A stretch of 64,000 nucleotides of DNA from Epiperipatus broadwayi (GCA_028023455.1 JAQFVV010012971.1:126001-190000); one strand, 5' to 3'. Numbered from the stretch's first letter, positions 34,661 through 48,700 are shown. Notes: generated by a model not told the origin, from the letters alone. Numbers and translations: made by a program.

Positions 34661-36251
34661 TATTTCAACAATATACTTTATTGCATAATAAGTAGTTTAC
34701 ATATGGTATTACCAGAAAAAATACACTGATAAAATAGATTTACAAATTGTACATGAGTTGATTTGTGTAGTTATAATCAAATAAATAGTCTTTGTTCATA
34801 ATTCCTGCCATCTGACGCTTCATTATAGCCTTGATCTTTGCTTGATCCAGGACCAAGTGGCTGCATATATGTCGGGGGGTGTGATCAATTTGTCCCTATT
34901 TTGTATCTGCATTAGCTTGTTTTGAAATGTTGAAGGGTGTCATCTAGTGTTTTTTTCCAATTAGAAATTTGCACCTGATGCACCACAGAGCATACAGTAG
35001 AAATGTTGCTGCTCTGATAGTGGGTATTGATTTGCCTTTATAAGCTTCCATTAATTGTTCAATCCTGTTATTGTTTTTCCTGTATATGTTATGTATTATG
35101 TCTCTTATTTGATTTACTCCTCTACAATGATCCATTATGTGCTTCCATGTTTCTTCTGTTTCATGACATAATCCACGGAAAGGATCAATAGATATGTACA
35201 TCCTTCTGTGGAATAGAAAATTGGTAGTTGGTAGTGCATCCAGGTTCATTTTCAAGACAAAATCAAAAAACTTTGGTTTCAATTTTCATTTTTTATATTC
35301 TTCTATTATTTTTTATTGGTTATTCCTATTATTGGTGTTGTGTTATTGTCTCCATTGTTGTTTATATGTATCAGATTGTATATTTCCCAGTATTTGTATT
35401 TCTGTATGTATTGATCTGGGATTTTCTTTTCTATTTTACATTGGTATATCATTAATTCAATATATGAACCCTTGGGTGGTGGTCTGTCTGTAGGGGTTAT
35501 TTGTAGTAAAGGTTTCATTTTGGGAAATTGATTGATTGTTGTAGTTATTACATTTCTAAGTTTTTGTATGTGAAGGATGGTGATATCGTGTAGGCCCAGT
35601 CTACCTATATCTGTTGGTTTTCTAAGTTTTTTTTATGGAAATTGCGCCTGTTTTTCTGGACCAAATAAGTTGATTGCACATTCAGTTTATCTTGGATTTG
35701 AATGCCTTGGAAAAAGAAATTATTGGTATATAATATGCTATTTTAGTTGTGATTAATCTATTAATCAATTGTATCTTTGAATGTATTGATAGGTATGCTT
35801 TGGCTAGAGATTTTGTAATTTTTTCAGTTTCTTCTTTCAGTTTGTTCTGTATACAGCATCTCATTCCCATGCTTCCAATATAAAATGGAAACCCCAGGAA
35901 TGAGCTTGGTTTTCCCTTGAACATGGATTCACACTGCCTTCCTGTGTATATGGACCAGGCTGAAGTTTTGGTTGTATTAATTTTAAGCCCATATTCTATT
36001 GAATAATTATCAATTATCTTTTGTAGCTTAGGTATCTGTTTTTTGGAAGTCAGGAATACCGTGATATCATCCATGTAAGCTAGGGGTGTTACTTGTTGCA
36101 CTGTTGCAAGTATGTTGATCCCCTCAAATGTTTGGTTAATCTTCTCAATGAGAGGGTTAATGTAAAAGGCAAACAGCAATGCACTAAGAGAGGACCCTTG
36201 CGATAGTGATTGAGTGGGGACAAAAGATGGTGAGTTTTTCCCATTCACCGC

Positions 36252-36252
<1 letters not shown>
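34661..36252 (-). mobile_element. LINE-A2, piece 2, bounded by trinucleotide arrays
   Basis: Minus strand. It begins after (AAT)n at about 36252 with VNGKNSPSF, then SLSQGSSLSALLFAFYINPL (RT block B), PLAYMDDITVF (block C, near 36066-36077), INTTKTSAWS, SSFLGFPFYIG and TKIAYYIPIISF. After frame changes it has TPTDRPPPKGSYIELMIYQ, FFDFVLKMNLDALPTTNFLF and a C-terminal finger. The first Cys of that finger is Arg in this copy (FRGLCHETEETWKHIMDHC), so it lacks a zinc ligand. It ends with CAATAAAG, then ATATTGTTGAAATATA and (CTA)n. RT block A and everything upstream are missing. The poly-Asn stretch in the long frame is translated (AAT)n and not protein. Confidence 0.82.
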
Positions 36253-36323
<71 letters not shown>

Positions 36324-36374
36324 GTTGTTGTTGTTGTTATTGTTGTTGTTATTGTTATTATTATTATTATTATT
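36253..36374. repeat. (ATT)n/(GTT)n microsatellite
   Basis: ATT units interrupted by GTT units (about 36323-36350), ending ACTAGC. It abuts the 5' end of LINE-A2 piece 2. Confidence 0.97.
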
Positions 36375-38480
36375 ACTAGCATTTTCGACTGTTTTATTAT
36401 CATAGCTTGGAATTAACTCCTCATAAATTTTGTAACTGAACATTTATTATCATCATTATCATTATCATCATTAGTATTATTATTACATTAAATATTTATT
36501 TTGGCATTATAATTTTCAACTATTTTACATTTGATTTTATATATTTCAATCTTATTTATTTACAATCTTTAATTTTTGTTACTAAATATTCTATCAAATC
36601 ATTTTTATTACGATTGCGTTCATAGTATTGACACTTATTAATACTTTTCTCAGTGGCGGCAATGATATTTTGAAGCCGGGATGCTTTATTACAGTATGAC
36701 CATCAAAAAATAAACGAGAAAAATAAAATAAACCAGAGCATTTATAATTCCGCAACCACACATCCATTTTTCATACCAATCATTGTTAAAAGATCCTTTT
36801 TTTTTTTTTTTTACTAACTGCTGTTTGACAAATAATAATATATGGAGTAGATCGACTTTTATTTTTTATTTCAATTTTTTTATTTAATGTCAGTGGGAAA
36901 ATGTAATTATATATATATTCAACACTAACATTCATCATAGTAAATATTTAAAAGAATTGTGAACATGAAAAGAAGCGAGCTGCAGTTCAAATTTTATTTT
37001 TTAAACGACTTCCTGAATTTATTTAGCTCATGCAATTTATTTTATATAATAACATTGTTTTGTTTTGTTTTTAATCTTGCTAGCCTTATAATTATAATAA
37101 TTCTCAATTATTAATATTTTATAATTAACTATCTGGACTATTTTTAAAAAATAAAAGAATTAATAAAATGAATTTATTAAAGAATGTTAGAATTGCAGCA
37201 GCTAATTGTTTTGTATCTGGTTCAATAAAGTCTTTTATTAAGTTAATAAAAGTTTAATTACATATAATTGTAAATAGTTACCATAACTGCGATTAAATAT
37301 ACTATATTTTTAAATATTGATTGTTATAATTTAGCGTGAACGTGATTTTATTTTAGTTAAAACCAAACATTTTAACTATTACTATTGTACAATAATAAAC
37401 AGACTCTTTTAATTTTATTAAAATGATGGCGAAGTACAAAGTAATATGTAGTTTATGCATATTCCCCGAAAAAAACCATGACCTAATTTTGAAAAGAAGT
37501 TGATATATCTACGAAAATGTTTTAGTATACAAGCACTCTTAGAATTTCCTTTCAGTAAACCAGTTACAGACACTTAGCAACTATCCAATTGTTTGTCAGA
37601 TAAATGGGTATCTAGCTGTATTAGCTAAAGTGTAAAAATCTCTGGTTGGCTAGTTATCTAATTATTCAAAATAAGTAGGTATCCAATATAGCCGTTAATG
37701 TTGCAACTTAATGCAGATGCTTTTAACCATAAAAATAAAAAATACAATATGGCTGCAGTTTTGACCAATAAGAGAAGAGGAATTTTATTAAACCTATCCT
37801 TTATTTTATTATTAACATGATGACGATCTAATGTTATCACTTAGCTAAGCACTTACAACTTATCTCTCTCTACCCTTAGGAACAAAACTTTACATACAGC
37901 AATAACCTACCATGCTTATTATAGTGATTTACACAACTTAAATCTACTCTGCACTATTTGTTTTTTTATGGCTATAAATATTAGGCAAATCGCCTCAAAA
38001 GCGCTCAGCTGTTAATTATTTTATCGATTCATATAAGTATTAATTATAGCTTCTTTTTCCAGTGCCTCAACATGCTTGTAATTTTGTTACAACTTAAAGT
38101 TGCAAAAAGCTCTTATTATCTTGTGATGTACCTGAAGAAAATCATCTCACTATAGACTACATAATTTATTAATATGTTAAGTACTAGAAGAAACTATTAT
38201 TGAAATGGCAAACAATTACAAACTATCTTATGTAAGGCTTCCAAATGTTTACTTTTTGCTAGTTTTATCCGTACATTTGTCATCCCAACCCCTCTATATT
38301 GCAAAAATCTCCAGTGCAGAAATATAGATTGACATTTCTCACTATGTGTGTGTGCATTTTGAAAACAACTTCCACACACATGAATATACTTACATTGCCA
38401 GTTTGATATTTTTCTATTAAACTACTTTTGCTCAAGATAGAGACTGATTTTTATCCACTTTTAATATTTTGTAGAAGAAT
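36375..38480. other. AT-rich non-coding stretch
   Basis: A short imperfect (ATC/ATT) run at about 36445-36485 and poly(T) at 36798-36812. No coding frame, RNA gene or repeat family was supported. Confidence 0.5.
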
Positions 38481-38486
38481 GACTAA

Positions 38487-38550
38487 TGTTATATATAGAT
38501 CATGCAAATAAGCTCTTAACAAGCTTTTCAGAATATCCCCAATGTCAGAT
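38487..38550 (-). repeat. Partial copy of the 39.2 kb hairpin element
   Basis: GTTATATATAGATCATGCAA, then ATAAGCTCTTAACAAGCTTTTC, AGAATATCCCCAA is the reverse complement of the central and right-arm part of 39140-39350 with a few substitutions. Confidence 0.7.
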
Positions 38551-38757
38551 TGGTTTCTGCTACTGACTTTATCAGTGAGATGCTAGAATATTCAAGCATC
38601 AGATTTAAAATACCAGGCCAATCCCAGCACTTTATCTAATGCATAACTATTAAGTAGAAAATCTGAAATTTTCAGATATTCATATGTCTTCCAATCCAGC
38701 TATCTAACTTAAATAGCCATATGTAACTTTAGCAATATAAAATTGCCAAAATCTTAA

Positions 38758-38945
38758 TATATAGGGTATATGAGCACAGACTTTCAGATGACCCATCACT
38801 CTCCACTCTATCTAATAACACTGATACACTCAAGCACATATATGCTGAAAAGATAAATAATCACCAATATACATATTTCATGCTAAACCAGCAATCATCA
38901 GTTGGTCCAGATTATCATCTCCCACACATATATACTATAATTGCT
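38758..38945 (-). repeat. S-family dispersed repeat
   Basis: Reverse orientation. Reads (minus strand) GTGTGGGAGATGATAATCTG, GACCAACTGATGATTGCTGG, TTTAGCATGAAAT, then TTTATCTTTTC and TGAAAGTCTGTGCTCATA. It matches the 18-19.6 kb array units. Confidence 0.75.
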
Positions 38946-39139
38946 CAGATATATATTAAGATAGACAATCTTCATACTTCAATGGACAGGCTCCAATCTT
39001 CTACACACTCCAACTCTTCAACCGTCCATACAATTAAAAATATGATGATGGAATATATACATATTACATATATAGACACAGGTATAGAATAAGCCTGTGT
39101 TTCAGTTATTACAAAGTTTTAATAGCAAAAAATAAAATA

Positions 39140-39350
39140 ACAAAGAAATCAAGTCATATATCACATGATCTAATTTAACAAGCTTGTATTACAAATGTTA
39201 TATATAGAGCTTGCAAATAAGCTCTCAACAAACTGGGGTTGGGGACATTCTGCAAAGCTTGTTAACAGCTTATTTGTTAGCTCTATATATAACATTTGTA
39301 ATACAAGCTTGTTAAATTAGGTCACATGATATATGACTTGACTTCTTTGT
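39140..39350. repeat. Hairpin (foldback) element with ~95 bp arms
   Basis: The left arm from ACAAAGAAATCAAGTCATAT through CAAGCTTGTATTACAAATG to ATAGAGCTTGCAAATAAGCT is nearly the exact reverse complement of the right arm ending ATATGACTTGACTTCTTTGT. The short loop contains GGGGTTGGGGACATTCTGC. Arm divergence is only a handful of bases. No coding capacity; it resembles a MITE or a snapback repeat. Confidence 0.9.
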
Positions 39351-39529
39351 AAGTAAGAATGAATGTTTGCACTTCAGAAATATTTCGATATTGTTTTGTT
39401 TTTACCAACGCTTTCTTCATCTTAACTCCATCATACTACAACTATGCACCAACACAGAAACTCTGATCATTTTCTTTTAACATGCATGCATTTTGTGAAC
39501 AAATTTTCTTGTTAAGTAGAAGTGTCAAA

Positions 39530-39774
39530 CAAACATTTGAATCTCCATGATATTTTGCAAAACATGGGTAGAAACCTTTCCTTATCTTGTGACAGAGTGG
39601 TATAGTAAATGTTATTAAACTGCTAACTTGAACATGAAGATTCAGGCATTTGATTTTTATAGTTTAACTGAAAAAAAAAATATTTGTGAAAGCATCTATA
39701 ATGAGACTGCAGTGAGTGGGATTGGTGTAATTTTCTGTTCTAATGGATGATTGGAGTTAAAATTGGGAGAGGAA

Positions 39775-39872
<98 letters not shown>

Positions 39873-40130
39873 CCATGATTGTTTACCTTTTCATAAAGTA
39901 TTGAAAGTAGATAAAAACTAGTTCTTATTTAAATGAGAGTGATGTAGTGAAAACTATTGAGCTATAAACATTCATGCAGAGAGATTCAGGTGCTTAATAC
40001 CTCTGGCATATTTGAAAAGGAAGAGTTGTTCCTGAAATTCATGCATAGTGGGAGATGACCTGAGTCACTGTGAAAGTGGGTAGTTGTGGTACTATGGAGT
40101 ATAAATAGGAGAGGCAATGATAAAAACACA
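39530..40130. repeat. Duplicated ~250 bp units around (TA)n
   Basis: Units at about 39540-39778 and 39870-40120 share GTAGA(T)AAA(A)CTAGTT-like starts, a GAGAGTG(A/G)T(G/A)TAGT block and ends of AAATAGGAGAGGCAATGATA type (first copy AAATTGGGAGAGGAACTGATA). A (TA)n of about 90 bp with one central phase switch lies between them (39777-39868). The starts also resemble the tail of S-family copy 1 (AGAAACCAGTTTCTACCTTG). Confidence 0.65.
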
Positions 40131-42215
40131 AAAAATTTAAAAACATGTCTGCAGTGAAAGTCAAGCTTTCATGAAGAAAAAATTTTATGAAGATGTATGT
40201 AAGTTAGCGTATTTATTGTCAGCAAAAGTATATCTGATAACGAAAACTGTATTAAACAATACACACTCTTAGTATCATATTTTCACTTAACATATGGTAC
40301 TGAGTAATCACTCACATATATATTAACATTTATTCCATGTAGGAAGTTGAAGTATTAATGTAAATAATATTATGGTCCACATTTGATATTTGTTGGCTGC
40401 ATCACCTATAAGATTTTTTAGGGTATAATGTGGGAACATATAACTCTTTACCTCAGTAATGAATTTTTGAGATATAGTGCTCTAAAGTTAAACAATGAAC
40501 TCATTCTCTATTTTTAATCAACTAGAATTCCTATCTACGACCAAACTCAACATATTTTTACAAGAAATTGTGAATAATTAGACATTTTTATGGCATAAAT
40601 TTTATTTTTCATTGCAAATATCCAGAATTGGTATTCTGTTCAGCTTATTGTTTATAATAATAGCATTTTATAAAAAAAAAATCTGAGAATCTTTGACAGA
40701 GTATGTTTTTAGAAGAGGGATTGGAAAAAAATACTGATGTATTGAAAACATTTACATTACATTATATTGCAGCAGATTCTGGAAGTATTTATGATTCATT
40801 GAAATTGAAAGATAGTTAGCAATAGTAAAGCTATTTTTAAAGTCTATCAATTTAGAAGACTTTAGACAGAAGCTGTTAGAAGATGTCCCTATATGCCTTC
40901 ATTTACAAAATATCAGTCAGATTTTATTAATATGCCCAATAGTTAATACACTTGGCATTGTTTTAAACAATAAATAAAACAAAATGTAATTTATTTTAAA
41001 AAAATTAATATTAGGGAAAGGGAGCATATTAATAAGCAATGTCACCAATTTTAAAAACGAGCTTAAAAAGTATTAGAAAAAAGTGCAACAACGAAAGGTG
41101 AATGTGTAAAACGACTTTATAGAGAAGGGAGTAATCAATAATAGAGCAAGATACAGAGGTATTTAGAGAACGTGATCATAAATAATATATAGAAGCAATT
41201 ATTCATTATTCATATCTGTTTAATTGTAGAAAATGTATTTATACTTAGAGATTCTTTTTGTTTTAATGCAGTGCTACTTAGATTTAATAGTTACAATATA
41301 TATCTTATTCAAATTTATCTTATTCAAATTTGCATAGTTTGTTGGCCTGCAGATGAAGCGGCTTCTTTCTTCTTTATAACCTAAAGTTGACTGACTTTCT
41401 GTGAAGTTCACCATTATTACTGCCTTTCACAGACAAACAAAAGGTATGCATATTTGAATTACAAATCAATAATATACATATTTATAGTTTTTGAATATAT
41501 ATAAAACAAAAGGACTTCAAAAATTCAGGAATTCCTACGCACTACCTTGCCTTGCTTCACGAATATAGTAATGCTACGCTACATTACTAAAACGTATTTG
41601 ATATCACACAGTTTAGTAATTATGGATATTTTTTCTTCCCTGCAGTCAAATCCAAAATTGTTAAATTAATATAAATTTTATTCTCTAATATGAAAAATAT
41701 TTTAAAGTTACAAAATGAATAGTTTATAAATGTCTGTGTTTTCAATCGAAACAAAGTCTGATTTCTTACTATAACCAGCATGTAACCATTTTAACCATTA
41801 GTTCAGTGTTCGGTGATAAACTATGACAAATTTCATAACATTCTCAGTTACACAGCAAATTATCTCACAATTAAATATGTTTAGAATATAAAAAAGATAT
41901 TTGTCATTATTTTTATTTATATTCTCAAAAATTTAATAAAATTTATCTGTGGTAAATATAAAATTAAAATATTTTTAGTGTTAATATATTTAGTGGTTTC
42001 GTGAAATATAGCTATTTATTACTTTTAGAAAAAATAACTTTGAATTAAAATTCTTTAAAGATCTCAACTTAATTTAATTTTTCTATCAATAATAGTAACC
42101 GCAAACAGTTTCCCATAATTTTCTTTCATCAAAGGAACCAATAATGAGATTATAAAATATTAAAATAAATTGAAAAAAAATAGTATTTTTTTTGATCATT
42201 AATGAATATTTTTAC
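40131..42215. other. AT-rich non-coding stretch
   Basis: No supported gene. A TTTCACAG followed 11 bases later by GGTATGC at about 41425-41450 is too little to call an exon. Confidence 0.5.
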
Positions 42216-42380
42216 TATATCTATCTATCTATTGTTTTATCATTTCTTCTCATCTCTCTCTCTATCTATCTATCTATTTATCTACTTACCTATCTACCTA
42301 CCTACCTATACCTACCTACTTACCTAACTACCTACCTACCTACTTACCTGCCTTCCTGCCTGCCTGCCTACCTACCTACG
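42216..42380. repeat. (TATC)n/(CTAC)n tetranucleotide tract
   Basis: Imperfect ATCT, then CTAC/CTTAC units. The pyrimidine-rich strand ends directly in ACGCAG, so the microsatellite could serve as the polypyrimidine tract for the exon that follows. Confidence 0.9.
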
Positions 42381-42383
42381 CAG

Positions 42384-42626
42384 AGATTGCAAACACATTT
42401 TAAGAAAAAAACTTGTAAATATATATATATATCGGTAACAAAACATGAATTTAAACCACATTTGACTTCTGCAATTAAAAAAAATGCTCAAATTAATTGC
42501 ACGAGCATTCCAAAGCATTCAGATACTTCTGATTACGATGAACTTTACTTGAGCAATCGTGGCAAAATGTCCACTTGTAATATGTCACATACTGTTTCAA
42601 TTTCTTCCCAAAGTACATCAGTTTAG
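42384..42626 (+). CDS. Candidate C-terminal exon with PDZ-ligand-like end
   Basis: CTACCTACGCAG is an acceptable acceptor. From 42384 one frame is open for 80 codons to TAG (42624-42626). The peptide is basic at first (RLQTHFKKKTCKY), then hydrophilic with KHEFKPHLTSAIKKNAQ and KHSDTSDYDELYLSNRGK, and ends SISSQSTSV. Its last three residues (Thr-Ser-Val) fit a class I PDZ ligand (S/T-x-hydrophobic). Codon use lacks the Phe/Ile/Tyr bias of random frames here. AATAAA follows at 42777-42782, about 150 bases after the stop, so a short 3' UTR is plausible. Membrane-protein cytoplasmic tails often look like this, but no family was recognised and no upstream exon was found. An ancestral transposon remnant or chance frame is possible. 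Confidence 0.35.
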   Translation, partial: RLQTHFKKKTCKYIYISVTKHEFKPHLTSAIKKNAQINCTSIPKHSDTSDYDELYLSNRGKMSTCNMSHTVSISSQSTSV

Positions 42627-42776
42627 ATGGTGCTCTACAAAACACCACAACATTTACCAGCCCCATAATTAGAAAGACAAATGATATTAAGTCTCAAAAG
42701 TGTAAAAAGAACATAATCGCATCTCTTTATTATGTCCTGGAAAATTCTCTCACATCTGGGGCACCATCTTGTTGGA

Positions 42777-42782
42777 AATAAA
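42777..42782 (+). terminator. AATAAA downstream of candidate exon
   Basis: Standard polyadenylation hexamer placed suitably after the 42626 stop. The hexamer is common by chance in this AT-rich DNA. Confidence 0.25.
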
Positions 42783-45700
42783 ATTATGTCAAACAATATA
42801 TAATTTTCAGGTAAAATGGATATACATAGCATGTCTAAATGAATAATTCCCCAAAAGTGTGTGATTTGTCATTAAAATGGATGTGCATAACATTTATAAA
42901 TATAATTGACCAATAATGGTTCCTGGGGAAAAAATGGTTCAATTTGTTTCCTTCATAACAATCCAAACCAAACACTGGGGGGTACATTGATTTAATTTTT
43001 TTACATGAATATGTGGAATTTTCAAAACAATTCTTGCACTTCTCCAATGAAAATAATGCTTATGTCACTTTTTTTTTACTTTTATTCCTATCATGTGGTG
43101 AGCTAGAATTCACTTGATTTGTGCCATTTTTTGAGCAAACAATCATTCTCCACCTAACTACAGAAATTCAATTCAATTTCAAAGAGTAATACATAAATAA
43201 CATCTCTTAAAACATGTATACATTTTTAGCACAGATAATATCTAAATAAGTGAAAAAGAGTAATATATAGTATATAATAATGAAGCATGCTAAACGTTAA
43301 TAGTAAACATCATATAAAAATCTACAGAACCAAAAAAAATATTTCCTCAAAATTCAAGTTTTTACATGACGAGATTCATCAGTGAGATATCAGCTTTCTA
43401 AAGCAGATAATAAAAACTTGATTTTTACAATTTGATTTACATATGTCAAATTTTATGGAATCACAACTTTGATATTAACCAGTTCAAATAAACATACTAA
43501 TCATTATTTCTAATTATTTATTAAACTCAAGATTATTTCTAATACAGATATAATTTAATCCTCAATAAAGATTAATGTATATGGTTTTTCATAAGCACAT
43601 GGAGCAATTCAACTTCATCTTGGGTTTTTTTATACATAATATCTTTTAAGATATATTTAAAATCTCTATTACCAATTTTTAATACATATGAAATATACAT
43701 TTTGGAAGAAGAGAGGACAGTATGTTTCTCATTCAAATTTTTAAGAATTTGGGATTGATTGGAGATTTTAAATACGAATTAAACCTTACTTAAATCTGTA
43801 CTAACAATCTGCATAAGGTTAGTGGTAGTTATTGGGTTGAAGATAATAAAAGTAATACTTATTCAAAAAAAGGCATTCATTTGGAAATTTAAATTCTGAA
43901 TAAAATCTTTTTACTGCTTTTGCTCAATAAATTATTATTTATATCCAGTATTTATCATTTGTTGTAACTCAAGCTAAATGCGTTGGAAGTGAGAATTTTG
44001 ATGACATTTATTACTCTATTAATCTATCTGTCCATATGTCTGCTACTGTTATTTATTTATCTGTCTATCTATCATAATATTTAATTAAGTCTCCATTTCC
44101 ATTTATTTATAAATATACTTCACCTAACAAGTCATTTGTTTATCAATCTATATGCTAAATATTTATCAATGCTAACTATATTTTGTGGCCCTCTGCTTTT
44201 GCATTAAAGCTGAATGCCAAGTTTTGTGATGATATATAAAAAAACTTTTTTAATCGTTTAATTTTCCAATAAATGAACTTTATTGTTTGTTAATAATTAA
44301 GTGTTTATGTAACAGAATGACTATTATGATATCCATAGCTTAAAAATAGTCTTTAAGTGTAATTTCAGAATGTTTAAGATTCATAAATAAGCCTTTTATA
44401 ATTTTAAATATTTAGTGATAGATTTGCTTAAAGTATTAAGCCAATAAACATCACATGACTTAAAGTATTAATGAATATAATATTAGAGTATTAAAGTGAA
44501 AATCATCTTACTTTAATTGTTGTGTTGTATTAAATTTAAATGTCAGAGAAGAACTTTAAAATGATTTTAAACTTAAATTAGCCTTCAGTATTTAAGTTAG
44601 TGCCAGTAAAGAGTATTAGTTAACTTTAATAGTATTGTAATTGACCTTTATTTAGAAAATTCTAAAGTTTAACTGATTAAAAAATTTGTTATTTTAAATT
44701 TTATAGTTAGCTTCTATACTTAAGTTAGCATTCTTAAATAAAGAATTTAGTACTAGTATGTGTGGAGTGTGCATGTGTGAAGCTGGTCAATTATTTAAGA
44801 ACTTCCTGTTAAAATTTAATGTTTTTAAAATATATATTTTGTAAAAAGATAGAATAATAAAGAGATAGTCTGAGATCTTATAAATTAAAAAAATGCTTAA
44901 AATCAATATTTTAATATTTCATTGATATACCTTTCTTTTATTAAACAATATAAATTTTTAACCTATTTAAAGGATGTATTTTTTAGTATCATAATTGATT
45001 TCAATGTTGTTAAATTTTGATTTAAAATAATAATCTTTAAATTAATTTTTTGTTCAACTTCCTGTCTAGACAATTGTCTTTAGAATGTTCTGGAATTATG
45101 CTAGCTGCATTTATTATTAGAACTTTGCCATAGATATTGGAAAAAATTAATCTTTTGTTAATTGGGTCAATTGGGAATGTACTTGATTATCAATCACATC
45201 AATCAAATGCATTACATGACTTGCCTTATATAAATCAGATGGGACTTTCACATCTTGACACCTATCTAATCCACAGACCTATATATGTACTTATTTTCAT
45301 CTCTCATTAATTGTCATATTTTAACTGATTTTATTTTGATAAGTTAGTGATATACATTGTTAAAAACTAATATTTATTCAGTTCTATTCTCAATTGAAAT
45401 ATTGTCAATGTTTTAAAGTTTCACCAAGTATTGCCTTATAGGAAATTCTACCATGAATATTTCAAGGAGACAATTGTTTTTTTTTTTCAAAATCTATTAC
45501 AATAATAAAGTGTAATCAAAGATATTATTACTGTTGTAAAGACTTTATTAATTTCACTTTTTATACTATATTTAAACCTTCATTTAGAATAGATAATTTT
45601 AATGTTATCTGTAAAAACTTTTAAAATATTTTATACTAATATTAAAGAGATATTATTTATTCTTTGAATAAAATTTTTGCAACTTTTATATTTAGAGCAA

Positions 45701-48700
45701 ACTAAATAAATATTTTACTGCATTTAAAATATGTTCTTTTCTGGTGTAATTTCATTTTTATGTGAAATAAAGACTATTTAACTAGGAATTGTTTGGAGTA
45801 AAAAAGATTTTTATAAATGCTACATTTTTAAAAAACTATTATATTTATTGCCATGGAATAATGAAAAAATTAAAGACTATTATGCATTTGCTTTATTTAT
45901 AAAAAGTATGTGACTAAATGCCATAACAGAATATTTGTGCATTGGAATAAAAATTATCTTTGAATAGAAAAAAAGCTCAACTTTTATGCAGATTAAAGAG
46001 TGTACTACTAAGGAAGAATTTATATGTTATTTAGTTAGTATAACTAATTTTCAATGCTTTATTAAAAATATTTAAAAGCCATTTATTAATTATGAATATT
46101 ATAAATAATAACATTATACAAATGATTTTATTGTTTTTTGCATTAAATTTAAAGAAGGGAATATATTCTTCAATCTACATTCCAAGTTATTAAAAATGTT
46201 AATTTAAGAATTTTATTATATAATATTGTTATGCTCAATCTAGTGTCCAAAAATATTAATTTAAATTGCTCCTAACCTGTCATGCGGTGTTTGAAATAAT
46301 TGCTCTTCATAATAACGGTCAATAAATGATAAAATATGGGCTTTTAAAATAAATGCTTAATTTGTTTATGCTATGTGTTATAAGTGGTATTTAAAATTCA
46401 TCACATTTGTTATTATACTTATTCTATCCTAATGACTATATAATTTATTTATATTAATGACATCAATTATTTGCTTCGTCAAATTTTTGTTAATTGCTGT
46501 GCAAGTTAATTTAATTTATAATATTATTTCAATATCCTGTACAATCTGCTGAATGGTCAAGATCTCTCTATTGACTCTATCCAGCAAAATGATAAATATC
46601 ATGATGAAGAACTCTCTTTTTATTCTGGTAATAGATATGGTTATTAATTTTAAATATTTATTCTATTTTAAATACCATATATCTATTTCTGCACATTTGT
46701 GGTATAGTTTTATGTATGATTTAATAGGTATTTTATGCTACACTCTCAGAGTACTGTCAGAGTAATAATGTTTCAAATACATAATTCTTATACTTTTATG
46801 AAGTTATTTTGAATGTGTTTAAATGCTGAAAGAATTTGGAAATGGATTTATCATTTTATTGTTTAACTATTATACCACAATTTTATATTTAGCTATAATT
46901 AGCTCTGTTTATTATTTTTATCAGTTCTACACATCATTTAGTCATTGTTGTAAAAAATTGTAGAATTAATTTTTCTCAGAGTGTATTATACCTTGACAAT
47001 GAATTTTTAAGAGATAGTAGCATTAGTCTCATTTTTATGAATTTTTTTCTAGCCAGTAAATTATTATCATTTGTTTTGTGATATTAAGCATATAATACTT
47101 TAATTAGGCAAGCTCTTGTCTCTTTTGTTGGTTCATTCTCATTTTACTGGCTAGTGATAAAGTTCTAGCTAATTTTCCCTTATGCATATGTGTTTTTAGT
47201 TAATGCCATCATCTATTTTCCCTTTACTTTCATATCCCTTAGTATGGATTTATTTGTGATGTATCTATTATAAACCCATGAATAGTGTATTATCATGACT
47301 TTATCCTGACATTTGATACTTTAAAGGTACTGCAGAATACCACTCTTACCTTTAATCACTCTCTTGGTTTATCTGACTGTTGTTTTTGATGTGTAGGTCT
47401 TGTAGTTGTGCCTATCTAGCATGTAAAATATTAAATTCAATAAAATGTTTAATATTAAATTTAAAATTGTATGTGACTACATACAATAGTATACATTTTT
47501 TTCAGCATTCATCACCAACCAAGGATTCGTAAGATTATATTTTGCTTAATGTAGTAAATATTTTCACACAGAGGTTCTATAATTGTTAGATAGTATGTTA
47601 AATGAAAGAATTTACTAAAAGTATAAAATTTCTCAAGTGGCACTGTTAACCATTAAATAACAGTACTATTATTTTTAAAAGTATAATTTATAATTTTCCT
47701 TCAAATTATTTTTTTTATATTTTGTTTTGGGAAAGCATTTTAATAATTTTGTAAGCTATGAATGATAAACAGTTTGATATTTGTCTATTGAATGTTGTTA
47801 ATGCTAATAAATATTAGTTTTATTATTAATTTAAGTCTATTTATATTTTATCATCATTTGCATTCTATCACAAATCTAATAATAATTTTCACCATATAAT
47901 TATGTTTGTTTATTTATGCATTAAGAGTACATGAATACAAAGAATTTGACATGAAAGTCACTTTATTTCAATTGTATTTCTGATGTTAGTATCAAAGAAA
48001 AATATTATTTTATTTTATTAAAATAATTAAAATCATTTATTTACTGGATGTAAGATCACTTTAATCAATTTCATTTATGTGGAAGATCACTTGATTTTAT
48101 TCATCATTGGTTTAAATGATAAGATTGCTTGATTTATTTTAAAAGAAGATCAAAACCAAACCTATTTGGTGGTATTTCAGATAATCATCCTAGTAGTATC
48201 ATAAATTTTAAATTTAAGAGTTTTTTATGTTTAATTTTAGGGTAAATTTTCTAATTGTTTAATTCAGTATGATATTATTTTAAGGGTAAAAGTATATCTT
48301 ATTGTCATTATTGTTTTACTAGGATTACATTCTTGGCTAGATTATCAAAAATTAAATAGAAGAACAAAATTACTAATTCTGAGATTATTCATCATGTAAA
48401 AACCCTGGCATATATTATGTTTATAAGATTATTTAGGAAAGACTTTTTATATTTAAGAACAAATATTTTCGGAAAGAATTGTGTGACAAAAATAAAAGAA
48501 TACTTGTGTTAATTTAAATGTGATCATTGTAGAAAGATAACCATAATATTTATAAGATTTGGTAATATTTTGAGAATGTGTTGGTAAAGAAGATTTAAAA
48601 GTAACCTAGAGTTACTATGTTTGTGAAAAAGCTAGACTATAAGAATTCTCCTTCTTTTTATTTGCTGTGTTTGTCTTATTATTAATGTTTATTTACTATT

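Noticed and set aside
41420-41450. Micro-exon between TTTCACAG and GGTATGC
   Set aside because: Only 11 bases; such pairs arise often by chance.
42835-43047. Cys-containing minus-strand frame considered as a transposase end
   Set aside because: No match to piggyBac, mariner or other motif order; spacing of Cys residues is not a recognised finger.
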